64,000 nucleotides of DNA from a bacterium. Its GTDB lineage: Bacteria > Auribacterota > UBA6266. The stretch is taken from the NCBI GenBank assembly GCA_023228325.1, contig JALOBK010000001.1:1031549-1095548 (forward strand), in the 5' to 3' direction. Under the pieces are notes generated by a model that was not told the origin of the DNA, did no database searches, and saw nothing but the letters and a program-made list of their open reading frames with translations. Position 1 is the first letter of the stretch; each line of letters starts with the position of its first letter. Shown here one piece after another: positions 44,892 to 53,994 of the stretch. Both the position numbers and the translations under genes were made by a program.

Positions 44892-45596
44892 ATGAAATAT
44901 TTAATATTTCGGTTGTATGGACCGATGAGTTCTTGGGGCGATATCGCTGTTGGAGAAACAAGGCCAAGTTTTGCTCATCCCAGCAAGTCGGCGATTCTTG
45001 GGCTTGTTGCTGCCGCTATGGGAATCCGCAGAGACGAAGACGAAAAGCATCGAGGGCTTGTTGACTGCTTAGGGTTTGCGGTGCAGGTCGAATCAATGGG
45101 GGTAGTACTTGCCGATTATCATACAGCTCAAGTCCCTTCAGGTAAAGAGTTGTATTGTACGCGCAGGCACGAGTTATCTGGTATTAAAAGCGATCTAAAC
45201 ACGATTCTTTCAACGAGAGCTTATCGTGTTGATGGATTGTATACAGTTATGTTATGGGAAACTAAGAAAAGTGAATGGGGTTTAGAGCGAATACAATCAA
45301 AAATAGAGCAGCCGGAATTTGTGCTGTATTTGGGACGGAAATCTTGTCCTATTGCTTTGCCGCTAGAAGCGCAGGTAATTAAAGCTGATTATTTGGTTAA
45401 AGCTTTAGCAAAAGTAAAATTTTTGGATGTCCAATCACTGGGATTTAAATCTGTCGGGCAAAAAATGTTGTATTGGGATGAAGACGCAATAGCAGGTGTT
45501 ATCCAAGAGCATGTTTTTGAAAGAAGAGATATTCCATTATCTCGCGGTCGATGGCAGTTTAGTACACGGAAAGAGTGTCACGCTGCGTTAAAATAA
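44892..45596 (+). CDS. casD: Cascade subunit Cas5e/CasD
   Basis: Cas5e caps the 5' handle of the crRNA. The protein has about 234 residues and starts MKYLIFRLYGPMSSWGDIAV, followed by PSKSAILGLVAAAMGI, both typical. The frame allows a GTG six bases upstream, but GAGG sits at proper spacing for the ATG at 44892, which gives the normal N-terminus. The C-terminal region has the REYLSRGRW-like motif DIPLSRGRWQF. Confidence 0.93.
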   Translation: MKYLIFRLYGPMSSWGDIAVGETRPSFAHPSKSAILGLVAAAMGIRRDEDEKHRGLVDCLGFAVQVESMGVVLADYHTAQVPSGKELYCTRRHELSGIKSDLNTILSTRAYRVDGLYTVMLWETKKSEWGLERIQSKIEQPEFVLYLGRKSCPIALPLEAQVIKADYLVKALAKVKFLDVQSLGFKSVGQKMLYWDEDAIAGVIQEHVFERRDIPLSRGRWQFSTRKECHAALK

Positions 45597-45607
45597 CTGG
45601 AGGGAAT

Positions 45608-46258
45608 ATGATTATAAGCAAATTGATTTTTAATAAATCTTCAGCATTTGAGGAAATATTTACCAAAGGATATGCCTTGCATCAGGAAGTATGGGATTTG
45701 TTCGGGGATAATCCTGATCGCAAGCGAGATTTTTTATATCGTTTAGAATATTTAGGACGAATGCCACTTGTATATACGGTTTCTGCTCGTGCGCCTATTG
45801 ACGATATAGGGTTATGGCATATAGAAAGCAAAGATTATTCACCAAAAATAGAAGAAGGAATGAAACTGGGGTTCAGCGTGCGGATAAGTCCAACGGTTAA
45901 GCGTGACGGGAAACGCCATGATGTGGTTATGGATGCTAAATACAAAAAACGCACACAGGGTGGTAATGGAAAAATATCTACACAGTCTACACAAGAGTTA
46001 ATCTCTGATTCTTGCAACGGGTGGCTGGAAAAACGCGCTAAAGAAAACGGTTTTAAAATATCGCAATTCAGGGCGGATGGTTATCAACAAATCCAGTTTA
46101 ATAAAGCAAAGGGCGGTAAACCGGTACGATATAGTACAGTCGATATTATTGGGACGCTTGAGGTTGTTGAGTCGAGGCTATTTGGTGATATGCTTTTTAA
46201 AGGGTTGGGACCGGAAAAGGGATTTGGTTGTGGATTGATGTTGGTACGGCGAACATGA
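45608..46258 (+). CDS. casE: crRNA endoribonuclease Cas6e/CasE
   Basis: Cas6e cleaves the pre-crRNA within each repeat stem and stays bound to the 3' hairpin. It has about 216 residues. The N-terminal GYALHQEVWDLFGDN motif contains a conserved His (about residue 25) that belongs to the active site. The C-terminal glycine-rich segment LFKGLGPEKGFGCGLMLVRR is the RNA-binding loop. The open frame extends into cas5, but GGAGGG before the ATG at 45608 fixes the start. Its stop overlaps cas1. Confidence 0.93.
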   Translation: MIISKLIFNKSSAFEEIFTKGYALHQEVWDLFGDNPDRKRDFLYRLEYLGRMPLVYTVSARAPIDDIGLWHIESKDYSPKIEEGMKLGFSVRISPTVKRDGKRHDVVMDAKYKKRTQGGNGKISTQSTQELISDSCNGWLEKRAKENGFKISQFRADGYQQIQFNKAKGGKPVRYSTVDIIGTLEVVESRLFGDMLFKGLGPEKGFGCGLMLVRRT

Positions 46259-47187
46259 GTACAGGAAATAATCCTTTATTGCCAAAATTAACTCCTATTA
46301 CCATCAAAGAACGAGTTTCGCTTGTTTATGTGGAAAAAGGCAATCTTGATGTGTTGGATGGAGCTTTTGTAGTGGTCGATGTTAACGGTGTGCGTACACA
46401 TATCCCAATAGGTGGAGTATCTTGTTTGATGCTGGAACCTGGAACGCGCATTTCTCACTCAGCTGTTGCTTTAGCAGCGCGTGTTGGATGTTTAATTTGT
46501 TGGATTGGAGAAGCGGGAGTTCGTTTGTATGCGTCGGGGCAGCCTGGCGGTGCGCGCTCTGACAGATTGCTTTATCAGGCACAGCTTGCACTTAATGAAA
46601 ATACACGCCTGAAAGTAGTCAAACAAATGTATCGTATGCGTTTTGGGGACGAACCGCCGGCAAAGAGAAGTGTAAACCAATTGCGCGGAATTGAAGGGTC
46701 TCGTGTTCGACAAATGTATAAACTTTTCGCAAAAAGATTTGGAGTGCCCTGGAAATATAGAGAATATGATACTGACAATTGGAATAAAGGCGATATGCCG
46801 AATAGATGTTTAAGTGCGGCGACAGCAGCATTGTATGGTATAGCTGAATCCGCAGTGCTTGCAGCGGGTTATGCTCCAGCAATAGGGTTTATTCATACAG
46901 GGAAACCACTTTCTTTTGTATATGACATTGCCGATTTATTTAAGTTTGAAACCGTTGTTCCGATTGCATTTCAAATAGCGTCCAAAAACCCACAAAATTC
47001 TGAACAAGTAGTTCGGCATGCTTGCAGGGAAACATTTAGAAGTACGAAGTTATTACAAAGAATTATTCCTGCGATTGAAGATGTTTTAGCTGCAGGTGGA
47101 ATAACTAAACCTGAGCCACCTGAAGATGCTTTGCCTCCGGCAATTCCGGAGAAAGAGAGTTTGGCAGATGATGGTCATCGTTCTTGA
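46255..47187 (+). CDS. cas1: CRISPR integrase Cas1 (type I-E)
   Basis: Cas1 integrates new spacers together with Cas2. The protein has about 310 residues with the I-E style start RVSLVYVEKGNLDVLDGAFV. The metal ligands are probably E147 (IEGSR), H214 (GFIHTG) and D227 (YDIADLFK). The open frame runs to 46228, but the ATG at 46255 overlaps the casE stop as ATGA and gives the normal N-terminus. A proline-rich tail ends the protein, which overlaps cas2 by about 20 bases. Confidence 0.95.
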   Translation: MSTGNNPLLPKLTPITIKERVSLVYVEKGNLDVLDGAFVVVDVNGVRTHIPIGGVSCLMLEPGTRISHSAVALAARVGCLICWIGEAGVRLYASGQPGGARSDRLLYQAQLALNENTRLKVVKQMYRMRFGDEPPAKRSVNQLRGIEGSRVRQMYKLFAKRFGVPWKYREYDTDNWNKGDMPNRCLSAATAALYGIAESAVLAAGYAPAIGFIHTGKPLSFVYDIADLFKFETVVPIAFQIASKNPQNSEQVVRHACRETFRSTKLLQRIIPAIEDVLAAGGITKPEPPEDALPPAIPEKESLADDGHRS

Positions 47188-47476
47188 AAATGCTCCGCCG
47201 CGGCTAAGAGGTCGGCTTGCTGTTTGGCTTTTGGAAGTGAGAACAGGAGTATATGTGGGGGTTTATTCAGTTAAAGTTCGTGATATGATTTGGAATCATG
47301 TGGAGGCTGGCATAGAAGATGGGAATGCGGTTATGTTATGGGACGATTTAACGGAATCAGGATTTAATTTTTGTACATTAGGGGAAAATAGACGCATACC
47401 AGTGAATTTTGATGGCTTAAAACTGGTATCTTTTCTGCCGGAAGATAAAAAGGAAGTTATTGATAGAAAAAGTTAA
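47168..47476 (+). CDS. cas2: CRISPR adaptation protein Cas2 (type I-E)
   Basis: Cas2 is the small dimer that bridges two Cas1 dimers in spacer integration. From the ATG at 47168 the protein has 102 residues and reads MMVIVLENAPPRLRGRLAVW, the standard I-E start. It continues LLEVRTGVYVGVYSVKVRDM. The upstream part of the open frame is out-of-frame cas1 sequence. It is the last cas gene, and the array follows after a short leader. Confidence 0.94.
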   Translation: MMVIVLENAPPRLRGRLAVWLLEVRTGVYVGVYSVKVRDMIWNHVEAGIEDGNAVMLWDDLTESGFNFCTLGENRRIPVNFDGLKLVSFLPEDKKEVIDRKS

Positions 47477-47558
47477 CTTTGGTAAAGCTGTTTTTTGCCT
47501 ACCAAACCATTTTTTATTTTTAATTAAACTTTCGTAGGTTTATAACGTGATAAATAGT
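47477..47558 (+). promoter_or_regulatory. CRISPR leader region (with possible cas terminator)
   Basis: This 82-base AT-rich stretch lies between cas2 and the first repeat, where type I-E arrays carry their leader, so new spacers would enter at 47588. At its start, TTTGGTA (47478-47484) can pair with TACCAAA (47500-47506), followed by T-rich sequence. This is a weak candidate terminator for the cas transcript. Confidence 0.7.
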
Positions 47559-50500
47559 ATGTTCCCCACGTGCGTGGGGATGAACCGCTGTCTTGCTTCG
47601 TGTATTGTTTGTATTAAAAATGTTCCCCACGTGCGTGGGGATGAACCGAATACTTCCATTTTCTTAATTTATTGGATTTAATGTTCCCCACGTGCGTGGG
47701 GATGAACCGGATGATAAATTGATTTGGTATTTTCCGCCCCGATGTTCCCCACGTGCGTGGGGATGAACCGCAATATTTCAAGCCGGATATATCACGGCGG
47801 GAATGTTCCCCACGTGCGTGGGGATGAACCGTATTTTGGATGGATATGTTACAGGAGTAAAAAATGTTCCCCACGTGCGTGGGGATGAACCGCCCCCGCG
47901 TCGCCGCTGCTCCCGTTAAAACTGATGTTCCCCACGTGCGTGGGGATGAACCGGCTTTCCCTTCCCTTGCACCATTCAATCCGGTATGTTCCCCACGTGC
48001 GTGGGGATGAACCGCGATCCCAAGAGCAGTATGCGAAGGAAATTGGATGTTCCCCACGTGCGTGGGGATGAACCGGCTATAGAAATGCTGTGCTTTTCAA
48101 AGTTCCCATGTTCCCCACGTGCGTGGGGATGAACCGCGACCAGAATTTCAGGTTTTCCCAGGGCAACCATGTTCCCCACGTGCGTGGGGATGAACCGTTA
48201 CAAGAAATAGTGGAATAAAAGGGGGGGGCATGTTCCCCACGTGCGTGGGGATGAACCGCATTTTCATTTTGTTGGAATTGGGCCTGCTACATGTTCCCCA
48301 CGTGCGTGGGGATGAACCGCCCAAAAGAGAGGGGCGCCGTCCTCTAGTTTGATGTTCCCCACGTGCGTGGGGATGAACCGCACAATAGTACAAGACATAA
48401 TAGAGCTATCTGATGTTCCCCACGTGCGTGGGGATGAACCGTCTTGCCGATTATATGGAATCTGAACTTGTAGATGTTCCCCACGTGCGTGGGGATGAAC
48501 CGTCAATGGTATTAGGAGCTAAAGATCTGGAATAATGTTCCCCACGTGCGTGGGGATGAACCGTGACGATGCTATCGTCAGAGGTGGAACTATTGATGTT
48601 CCCCACGTGCGTGGGGATGAACCGCCAATACAAACAAAAGACAGGCAACAACAACGATGTTCCCCACGTGCGTGGGGATGAACCGACCTATGACCTGACA
48701 CAACGTCGTGTCCAACAATGTTCCCCACGTGCGTGGGGATGAACCGAGTTACGTGAAGGGCGGCCGGATTTAGTTGACATGTTCCCCACGTGCGTGGGGA
48801 TGAACCGAAAATAAAAGAACCCATAAAGAGCGGTGAAACATGTTCCCCACGTGCGTGGGGATGAACCGTAACTGGAACAGGGGAGTGTGCCGCAAACTTT
48901 ATGTTCCCCACGTGCGTGGGGATGAACCGGATCATCCAGGCATCTTTCAATTATTCATTTAATGTTCCCCACGTGCGTGGGGATGAACCGCATCCCGTTC
49001 CGATGAGGTTCCCGATTGGGCTATGTTCCCCACGTGCGTGGGGATGAACCGATTGTTAGCTGTTCTCGCTCCATCAGTATTAGATGTTCCCCACGTGCGT
49101 GGGGATGAACCGGCGATAGAGCGATAATACAATCATCTACAACTATGTTCCCCACGTGCGTGGGGATGAACCGCTCTTAGCCATTGTGTATGTCGGAGCT
49201 ATGTAATGTTCCCCACGTGCGTGGGGATGAACCGAGGTTCGCCCATATCACATTCTAACGCAAACAATGTTCCCCACGTGCGTGGGGATGAACCGCGTAT
49301 TCGTCAAGCACGACCCCGGCTAAATCTATGTTCCCCACGTGCGTGGGGATGAACCGAGTTTCGTCAGCTTTCTTCTCGGCTGCCGTGGATGTTCCCCACG
49401 TGCGTGGGGATGAACCGCAAAAAAATAACATTTTTTTCATACCTCTTAAATGTTCCCCACGTGCGTGGGGATGAACCGTCAGACACATTGCCCCTGATGC
49501 CAGACACATCATGTTCCCCACGTGCGTGGGGATGAACCGGTCGTCTATACTGGGGACAATTTGCGTCCGGTATGTTCCCCACGTGCGTGGGGATGAACCG
49601 AAACACCTTTAGACCTGCCGTAATCCGTTGGAATGTTCCCCACGTGCGTGGGGATGAACCGTTACCAAGATTATGAAAACTATCCGGGCGATAATGTTCC
49701 CCACGTGCGTGGGGATGAACCGTCAGTGTTGTTCTGGGATTAAACCCCCATAAAATGTTCCCCACGTGCGTGGGGATGAACCGTATGTTATCCAGGAATT
49801 CTGGAACTGGTAATAATGTTCCCCACGTGCGTGGGGATGAACCGCGGGTCATAGTCATATGGCCGCCCCAGGATCCATGTTCCCCACGTGCGTGGGGATG
49901 AACCGCTTATAATCGCCTTCATAATTAATCCTCCGCCATGTTCCCCACGTGCGTGGGGATGAACCGATGTTTCGACGACTGGCACGCCAGGATTTGCAAT
50001 GTTCCCCACGTGCGTGGGGATGAACCGAGCAGCTGTTAATCCCTGCGTTTTCAGGTGTAATGTTCCCCACGTGCGTGGGGATGAACCGCGCTGTAAAGAC
50101 TATGGGGGAAGTGCGGGCCAATGTTCCCCACGTGCGTGGGGATGAACCGAACACCGGAAGCAACCGGTGACGTCGGGTGAAATGTTCCCCACGTGCGTGG
50201 GGATGAACCGGCGTCCAGAGGCGAGGAGAGCCTGCCTGCACCATGTTCCCCACGTGCGTGGGGATGAACCGCCTGTTTCCCCATTCTATCCATTCCCTAT
50301 CAGATGTTCCCCACGTGCGTGGGGATGAACCGAAACTTATCTTTTTCTATAGCTGCCTCGCTCGATGTTCCCCACGTGCGTGGGGATGAACCGGATAAAA
50401 TTCCGTTTTTAATATCTTTTTCCACATGTTCCCCACGTGCGTGGGGATGAACCGACAGATTTATTGGTGAAAGAACTAAGACTCGAATGTTCCCCACGTG

Positions 50501-50576
50501 CGTGGGGATGAACCGGGTTGAGGCAACCTATTAAAGATTTTGCTACTATGTTCCCCACGTGCGTGGGGATGAACCG
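47559..50576 (+). CRISPR. Type I-E CRISPR array, 50 repeats and 49 spacers
   Basis: The repeat is 29 bases, beginning ATGTTCCCCACGTGCG and ending TGGGGATGAACCG. The inner stem CCCCACG / CGTGGGG is the hairpin recognised by Cas6e. The period is exactly 61 bases (2989 bases between first and last repeat = 49 x 61), so every spacer is 32 bases. All copies appear identical by eye, including the last one. Orientation follows from the cas-proximal AT-rich leader. The spacers do not visibly resemble one another or sequences in this window. Confidence 0.98.
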
Positions 50577-50620
50577 TAATTTAAATTACGTCCTAAAACA
50601 GTAAATTAAATTACAGTCGC
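50577..50620. other. AT-rich inverted repeat after the array
   Basis: TAATTTAAATTA (itself palindromic) is followed 14 bases later by GTAAATTAAATTAC, which is nearly its inverted repeat. It separates the last CRISPR repeat from the right bracketing element. It could be a weak processing hairpin or a junction remnant. Confidence 0.35.
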
Positions 50621-50625
50621 ACCCC

Positions 50626-50980
50626 TGTCCGAAGCGAAACTTCGGACAGACAGAGAGAAAAAATAAACAGAATGATAAATTTAAAAGATTATAGTGTTTT
50701 AAGAGATTTAGAAGATAAAATCCGGTTGGCTTCCTCTTCTGATATAGGGAAAGATGTCATAAAAGTTTCTAACCTTAATTTGGCCGGGACCCATTCCCTG
50801 AGCATTGGATCGAATATAGAAAAAAACATGTCCCCTTCTTTTAAGGGTTCTATTAGTTCCCTCAGCAAAACACCCTCTTTAAGCGAGTATTCATATTTAG
50901 GCGCTGACATTGGTTTCTCCATTCACAATATACTATCAGGGGGAGGAAAAGTCAATTTGTCCGAAGTTTCGCTTCGGACA
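50626..50980 (+). repeat. Bracketing repeat, right copy, with terminal inverted hairpins
   Basis: This 355-base unit begins at 50626-50648 with TGTCCGAAG / CTTCGGACA-type hairpin sequence and ends at 50958-50980 with the exact reverse complement, giving 23-base terminal inverted repeats that are themselves hairpins. The inside (50662-50957) matches 38346-38647 in the same direction. No target-site duplication is obvious. The structure resembles a small non-autonomous element, but a transposase family cannot be named. Confidence 0.8.
50689..50910 (-). CDS. Small protein of unknown family, right bracket copy
   Basis: This 73-residue paralogue of the 38373-38600 product shares MSAPKYEYSLKEGVLLR, an FDP..xEWVPA core, and PISEEEANRILSSKSLKTL. 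The start is chosen from GGAG six bases before the ATG at 50910, as in the other copy. The central section differs strongly (ELIEPLKEGDMFFSI here) and is two residues shorter, yet the frame is intact. The opposite strand is also open over this copy (from 50672), so the coding strand is not fully certain. Confidence 0.6.
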   Translation of the reverse strand: MSAPKYEYSLKEGVLLRELIEPLKEGDMFFSIFDPMLREWVPAKLRLETFMTSFPISEEEANRILSSKSLKTL

Positions 50981-51009
50981 CTGTAGTCTGATCAACTTTC
51001 AGCTTTAAC

Positions 51010-51891
51010 CTAACCCTTATCCTTAACCTCAATCTCAGCCTTTCTTATTCCATGCGGCGTCATAATCCAGTCCATAACCGAATCCGGCATAAACCGTTTC
51101 AGGAGAGCCCCGGCGTAAGCGGGCAGGGTGACAAGATAACGGGTTTTAGGCTTTTTTGATTCCAGGGCGCGCACTATTTTTTTTGCCGCCGCTTCAGGGG
51201 GAAGCATAAACCTTGAATGAAGGTTTTCGGACTTGCCGGCTTTATTCAGGCTGACTTTTTTCTCATATATTTTTTCATGCCGGCTGTCTTTCATTTTCAC
51301 GGTCTGTTCAAAGTTTTCAAGGGCGTTTTTCCTGAAAGAGGAAAAAATCGGGCCTGGCTCGACGAGAGATACATATATCCCGCTGCCTTTTAATTCTATC
51401 CTTAAAGCGTCGGTGATGGCCTCGAGCGCGAATTTGGACGCGGAGTACGCGCCGTGAAACGGGAGCGCGATGCGCCCGGCAATGGAACTTACATTTACAA
51501 TCCTTCCGTGGCCCTGTTTCCTGAACACAGGAATAAGATAGTTAGTCAGCTCGACGAGTCCGAACACATTTGCTTCAAACTGGTCCTGCAGTGCGCTGCG
51601 CGAGAGGTCTTCTACCGCGCCCGGCTGGCCGTAACCCGAGTTGTTCACCAGGGCGGAAAGAGTCCCGCCGGCGCGCTCGAACGTTGTTTTGACGGCCTGC
51701 CTTATTGATTCAGAGATTTTCAATTCCAAAGGAATGGAAATAAAGCCCATATTTTCGAGTTTTTCAAGGTCCGGTTGTGTTCTTGCCGTCGCGAAAACAG
51801 TCCAGCCTTTTGAAAGGAGCATCTTGGCGCAGGCAAGCCCTATTCCCGAGGAGCACCCTGTTATCAAAACTGTTTTTTTTATATCATTCAT
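51010..51891 (-). CDS. Short-chain dehydrogenase/reductase
   Basis: This classical SDR has 293 residues. The Rossmann dinucleotide motif TGCSSGIG is at 11-18, NNSGYG at 83-88, and the catalytic Ser (135/136), Tyr149 and Lys153 lie in VSSIAG and YSASK. The ATARTQ segment after beta-2 suggests NADP preference. The C-terminal extension resembles proteins annotated as general oxidoreductases. The substrate is unknown. It lies immediately outside the right bracket repeat, reading toward it. Confidence 0.9.
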   Translation of the reverse strand: MNDIKKTVLITGCSSGIGLACAKMLLSKGWTVFATARTQPDLEKLENMGFISIPLELKISESIRQAVKTTFERAGGTLSALVNNSGYGQPGAVEDLSRSALQDQFEANVFGLVELTNYLIPVFRKQGHGRIVNVSSIAGRIALPFHGAYSASKFALEAITDALRIELKGSGIYVSLVEPGPIFSSFRKNALENFEQTVKMKDSRHEKIYEKKVSLNKAGKSENLHSRFMLPPEAAAKKIVRALESKKPKTRYLVTLPAYAGALLKRFMPDSVMDWIMTPHGIRKAEIEVKDKG

Positions 51892-52054
51892 TGCAATTAT
51901 GAGCGTTTACATCATAATCAGCGGCTTGGAAAACATAATTTTTCAAGCCCGCCGGATGAAGTATTTGTTTCTTCTATTATTTATATGACGTATTATATAT
52001 TCGAATTTGTTTAACTGACAAGATATAATATTTTAACTTTTGATGGAGGAAGCT

Positions 52055-52471
52055 ATGGAATATTTTTACAAAAATAAAATCGTTTGGACCGGAGAGAAAA
52101 AGGGCGTTCTTTCATCATACGGCAAACCCGACATTGAAATGGCGGTTCCCCCCGAATTCAAAGGGCATGAAGGGATGTGGACTCCCGAGGATTTTTATGT
52201 CGCCGCGGCTTCAAGCTGTATACTCTTCACATTTATGTCCATTGCCGGGAGGAAGAAGATAGAGATTGAATCCTTCGAAAGCGAGGCGACAGGCAAGCTC
52301 GAGATGAAAGACGGCAAAGCTTTGATGACAGAAGTGAATATTAAGATAGACATTAAAGCGAAGAAAACCGATGATTCGGGCGCGGTTGCGGAGATCGTCA
52401 AGGCGGCCGAGAAAAACTGCCTTATTTCAAACTCAATGACGGCCAAGGTTACGGTAGAGCTCGGCCGGTGA
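52055..52471 (+). CDS. OsmC/Ohr family peroxiredoxin-like protein
   Basis: This OsmC-fold protein of about 138 residues probably reduces organic hydroperoxides. The two redox cysteines are visible: C55 in AAASSCILFTF and C122 in EKNCLIS. The TPEDFYVAA segment is typical. The open frame begins 15 bases earlier, but GGAGGA before the ATG at 52055 fixes the start. It precedes the next gene by 13 bases and may share its transcript. Confidence 0.9.
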   Translation: MEYFYKNKIVWTGEKKGVLSSYGKPDIEMAVPPEFKGHEGMWTPEDFYVAAASSCILFTFMSIAGRKKIEIESFESEATGKLEMKDGKALMTEVNIKIDIKAKKTDDSGAVAEIVKAAEKNCLISNSMTAKVTVELGR

Positions 52472-52484
52472 AAGGGAAGAGGTC

Positions 52485-53420
52485 ATGCCGTGTGTTAATC
52501 ACAGCAATAAGGGGACAGCGTGGAAATGCGAGAAATGCGGTTCCGAATGGTGCGATGACTGTATCAAGAGAATAAAAGTTAAAGCGGCTACGGCCTGCGT
52601 CTGTCCGAAGTGCGGGCAGATGTGTCTCCCCTGCGGACGGCCTGAAACAGATGGCGCGGAGAAAAGCGGTATGCCGTCGAAATCGCTGTTGCGGATTTGC
52701 GAGGCGTTTGCAGCTCCTTTTCGGGGAGCGGGCCTTTTGGTGCTTATATTCGGCGCTTTTCTTCTGATAGGAGCCGATTTTCTGCTTAAGTTCGGCTGTA
52801 TTTTCCTGATAGTCGGGGTTCTCGTCTATTTTATGGTTTATTCCTATGTTATGCAGGTGATTGCGAATATCGCGGCCGGGGGAGACCGGTTGCCTTTCTG
52901 GAGTTTCGAAGATATGTGGAGCGACGCGGTTGAGCCGGGTTTCAGGTTTGTAGGAATAATATTCGCCGCTTATCTTCCTTCCTTGCTTGTTTTTATTGTG
53001 TGCGGACGGGGTTTTATGACGCAAACTCCCACGTTGTTATCCGTTTTGGGGTTTATTCCGGGGATTGTCCTGGCGCTTCTGGGCACGTTCTGCCTTCCGA
53101 TGATGCTTCTGATAGGAGCCGTGACGGAAAACATATTGCAGGCTGTAAACCCCTTTAAGGTGATTGCCGCTATTTTCAGGTCTTTTTTAGCGTATATAGT
53201 CGTTTTTATAGTTTTTCTGTGTTCCCTGGCGGCTCAGGTGCTGATGGGTTTTGTGATGAACGTCACGGCCAGTTTTCTGGCGATTCATAAAGGATCCGTG
53301 ACTCTTGTGTTTTTTATGCCCGTCATCATAAACTTCATAAGTTTTTATTTTCTTGTGGTAACCGGCTATATGCTCGGGGTGCTTTATTACTGCGAGGAAG
53401 AGAGGCTTATAGGAACCTGA
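52485..53420 (+). CDS. Membrane protein with N-terminal B-box-like zinc finger
   Basis: This 311-residue protein has an N-terminal treble-clef-like zinc domain (residues 1-50) containing CEKCGSEWCDDC and CPKCGQMCLPC. About five to six hydrophobic segments follow from residue 75 onward (for example LLVLIFGAFLLIGADFLL and FIGILIFAAYLPSLLVFIV-like stretches). The layout recalls bacterial zinc-finger plus Yip1/DUF4013-like membrane proteins found in PVC and deltaproteobacterial genomes. Function is unknown. Confidence 0.75.
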   Translation: MPCVNHSNKGTAWKCEKCGSEWCDDCIKRIKVKAATACVCPKCGQMCLPCGRPETDGAEKSGMPSKSLLRICEAFAAPFRGAGLLVLIFGAFLLIGADFLLKFGCIFLIVGVLVYFMVYSYVMQVIANIAAGGDRLPFWSFEDMWSDAVEPGFRFVGIIFAAYLPSLLVFIVCGRGFMTQTPTLLSVLGFIPGIVLALLGTFCLPMMLLIGAVTENILQAVNPFKVIAAIFRSFLAYIVVFIVFLCSLAAQVLMGFVMNVTASFLAIHKGSVTLVFFMPVIINFISFYFLVVTGYMLGVLYYCEEERLIGT

Positions 53421-53424
53421 ATCC

Positions 53425-53994
53425 TCAGGCCCTGGGTTTCGCGAGTATTTCCAGGATCCTTAAGTCCAGAAACCTTTTTGACGCCTGAGATTTAACTATA
53501 CATACCGTATCCGCTCCCCATCCTGTTCCCGCTGCCGCGATGACTTCCTCGGATTCCGGCGCCAGCCCGGCGTCGCACGCTTCCATAACGATTTCCGCGC
53601 AGACTTTTACTCCCTGGCATATTGTCCTGTAAGTAGATGCGATTATCTGGGAGGGGTAGAGGCCGCTGTATTTTTTCGATAAGGCTGTTTCAAGGGAGTG
53701 AGTCAGTATTGTTCCCGTGAACATTGTGACGCCCAGTGATTTGATTTCGCCTTTTGTTTTTTCGGATACCTGCTGGACAGAAGGTTTTTCAAATCCTGCT
53801 GAATGTGTTACGGCGATGATTTTAACGCTCTTGTCTTTAAAATGTTTTCCGAACTTGACCGCGGTGGTTCCGGATGTGGTCGCGAGGATTATATATTTAT
53901 AACCGAATTTAAGATTGTCGTCAGCTATTTCTATGCATTTTTCCGTGTTGATTTCGCCGGGTTCTTCAAAAAGACATAATCTTTTCTCAAGCAT
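53425..53994 (-). CDS. Stand-alone pyruvate kinase C-terminal-like domain protein
   Basis: This 189-residue protein resembles the pyruvate kinase alpha/beta C-terminal domain found as separate proteins (COG1751-like). Notable segments are YIILATTSGTTAVKFGKHF, IIAVTHSAGFEKP, and AAAGTGWGADTVCIVKS. There is no kinase barrel, so it is not a pyruvate kinase. The frame reaches 54024, but GGAAGG upstream of 53994 supports the later ATG. It overlaps the end of the upstream HAMP protein gene by eight bases, so the two are translationally coupled. Confidence 0.78.
   Translation of the reverse strand: MLEKRLCLFEEPGEINTEKCIEIADDNLKFGYKYIILATTSGTTAVKFGKHFKDKSVKIIAVTHSAGFEKPSVQQVSEKTKGEIKSLGVTMFTGTILTHSLETALSKKYSGLYPSQIIASTYRTICQGVKVCAEIVMEACDAGLAPESEEVIAAAGTGWGADTVCIVKSQASKRFLDLRILEILAKPRA

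Noticed and set aside
47614..50497. Several minus-strand ORFs with VHPHARGEH, GSSPRTWGT and RFIPTHVGNI repeats
   Set aside because: These are translations of the CRISPR repeat in three frames, a well-known annotation artefact. The 61-base period and spacers explain them fully.
50548..50576. Possible degenerate terminal CRISPR repeat
   Set aside because: The last repeat reads the same 29 bases as the others, so no degeneration is claimed.
50672..50986. Plus-strand ORF of 104 residues in the right bracket repeat (and 38488-38676 in the left copy)
   Set aside because: The start codon is present only in the right copy (ATG changed to AGG in the left), and the minus-strand gene has a ribosome binding site and a shared ATG in both copies. 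I retain some doubt and mention it in the features.
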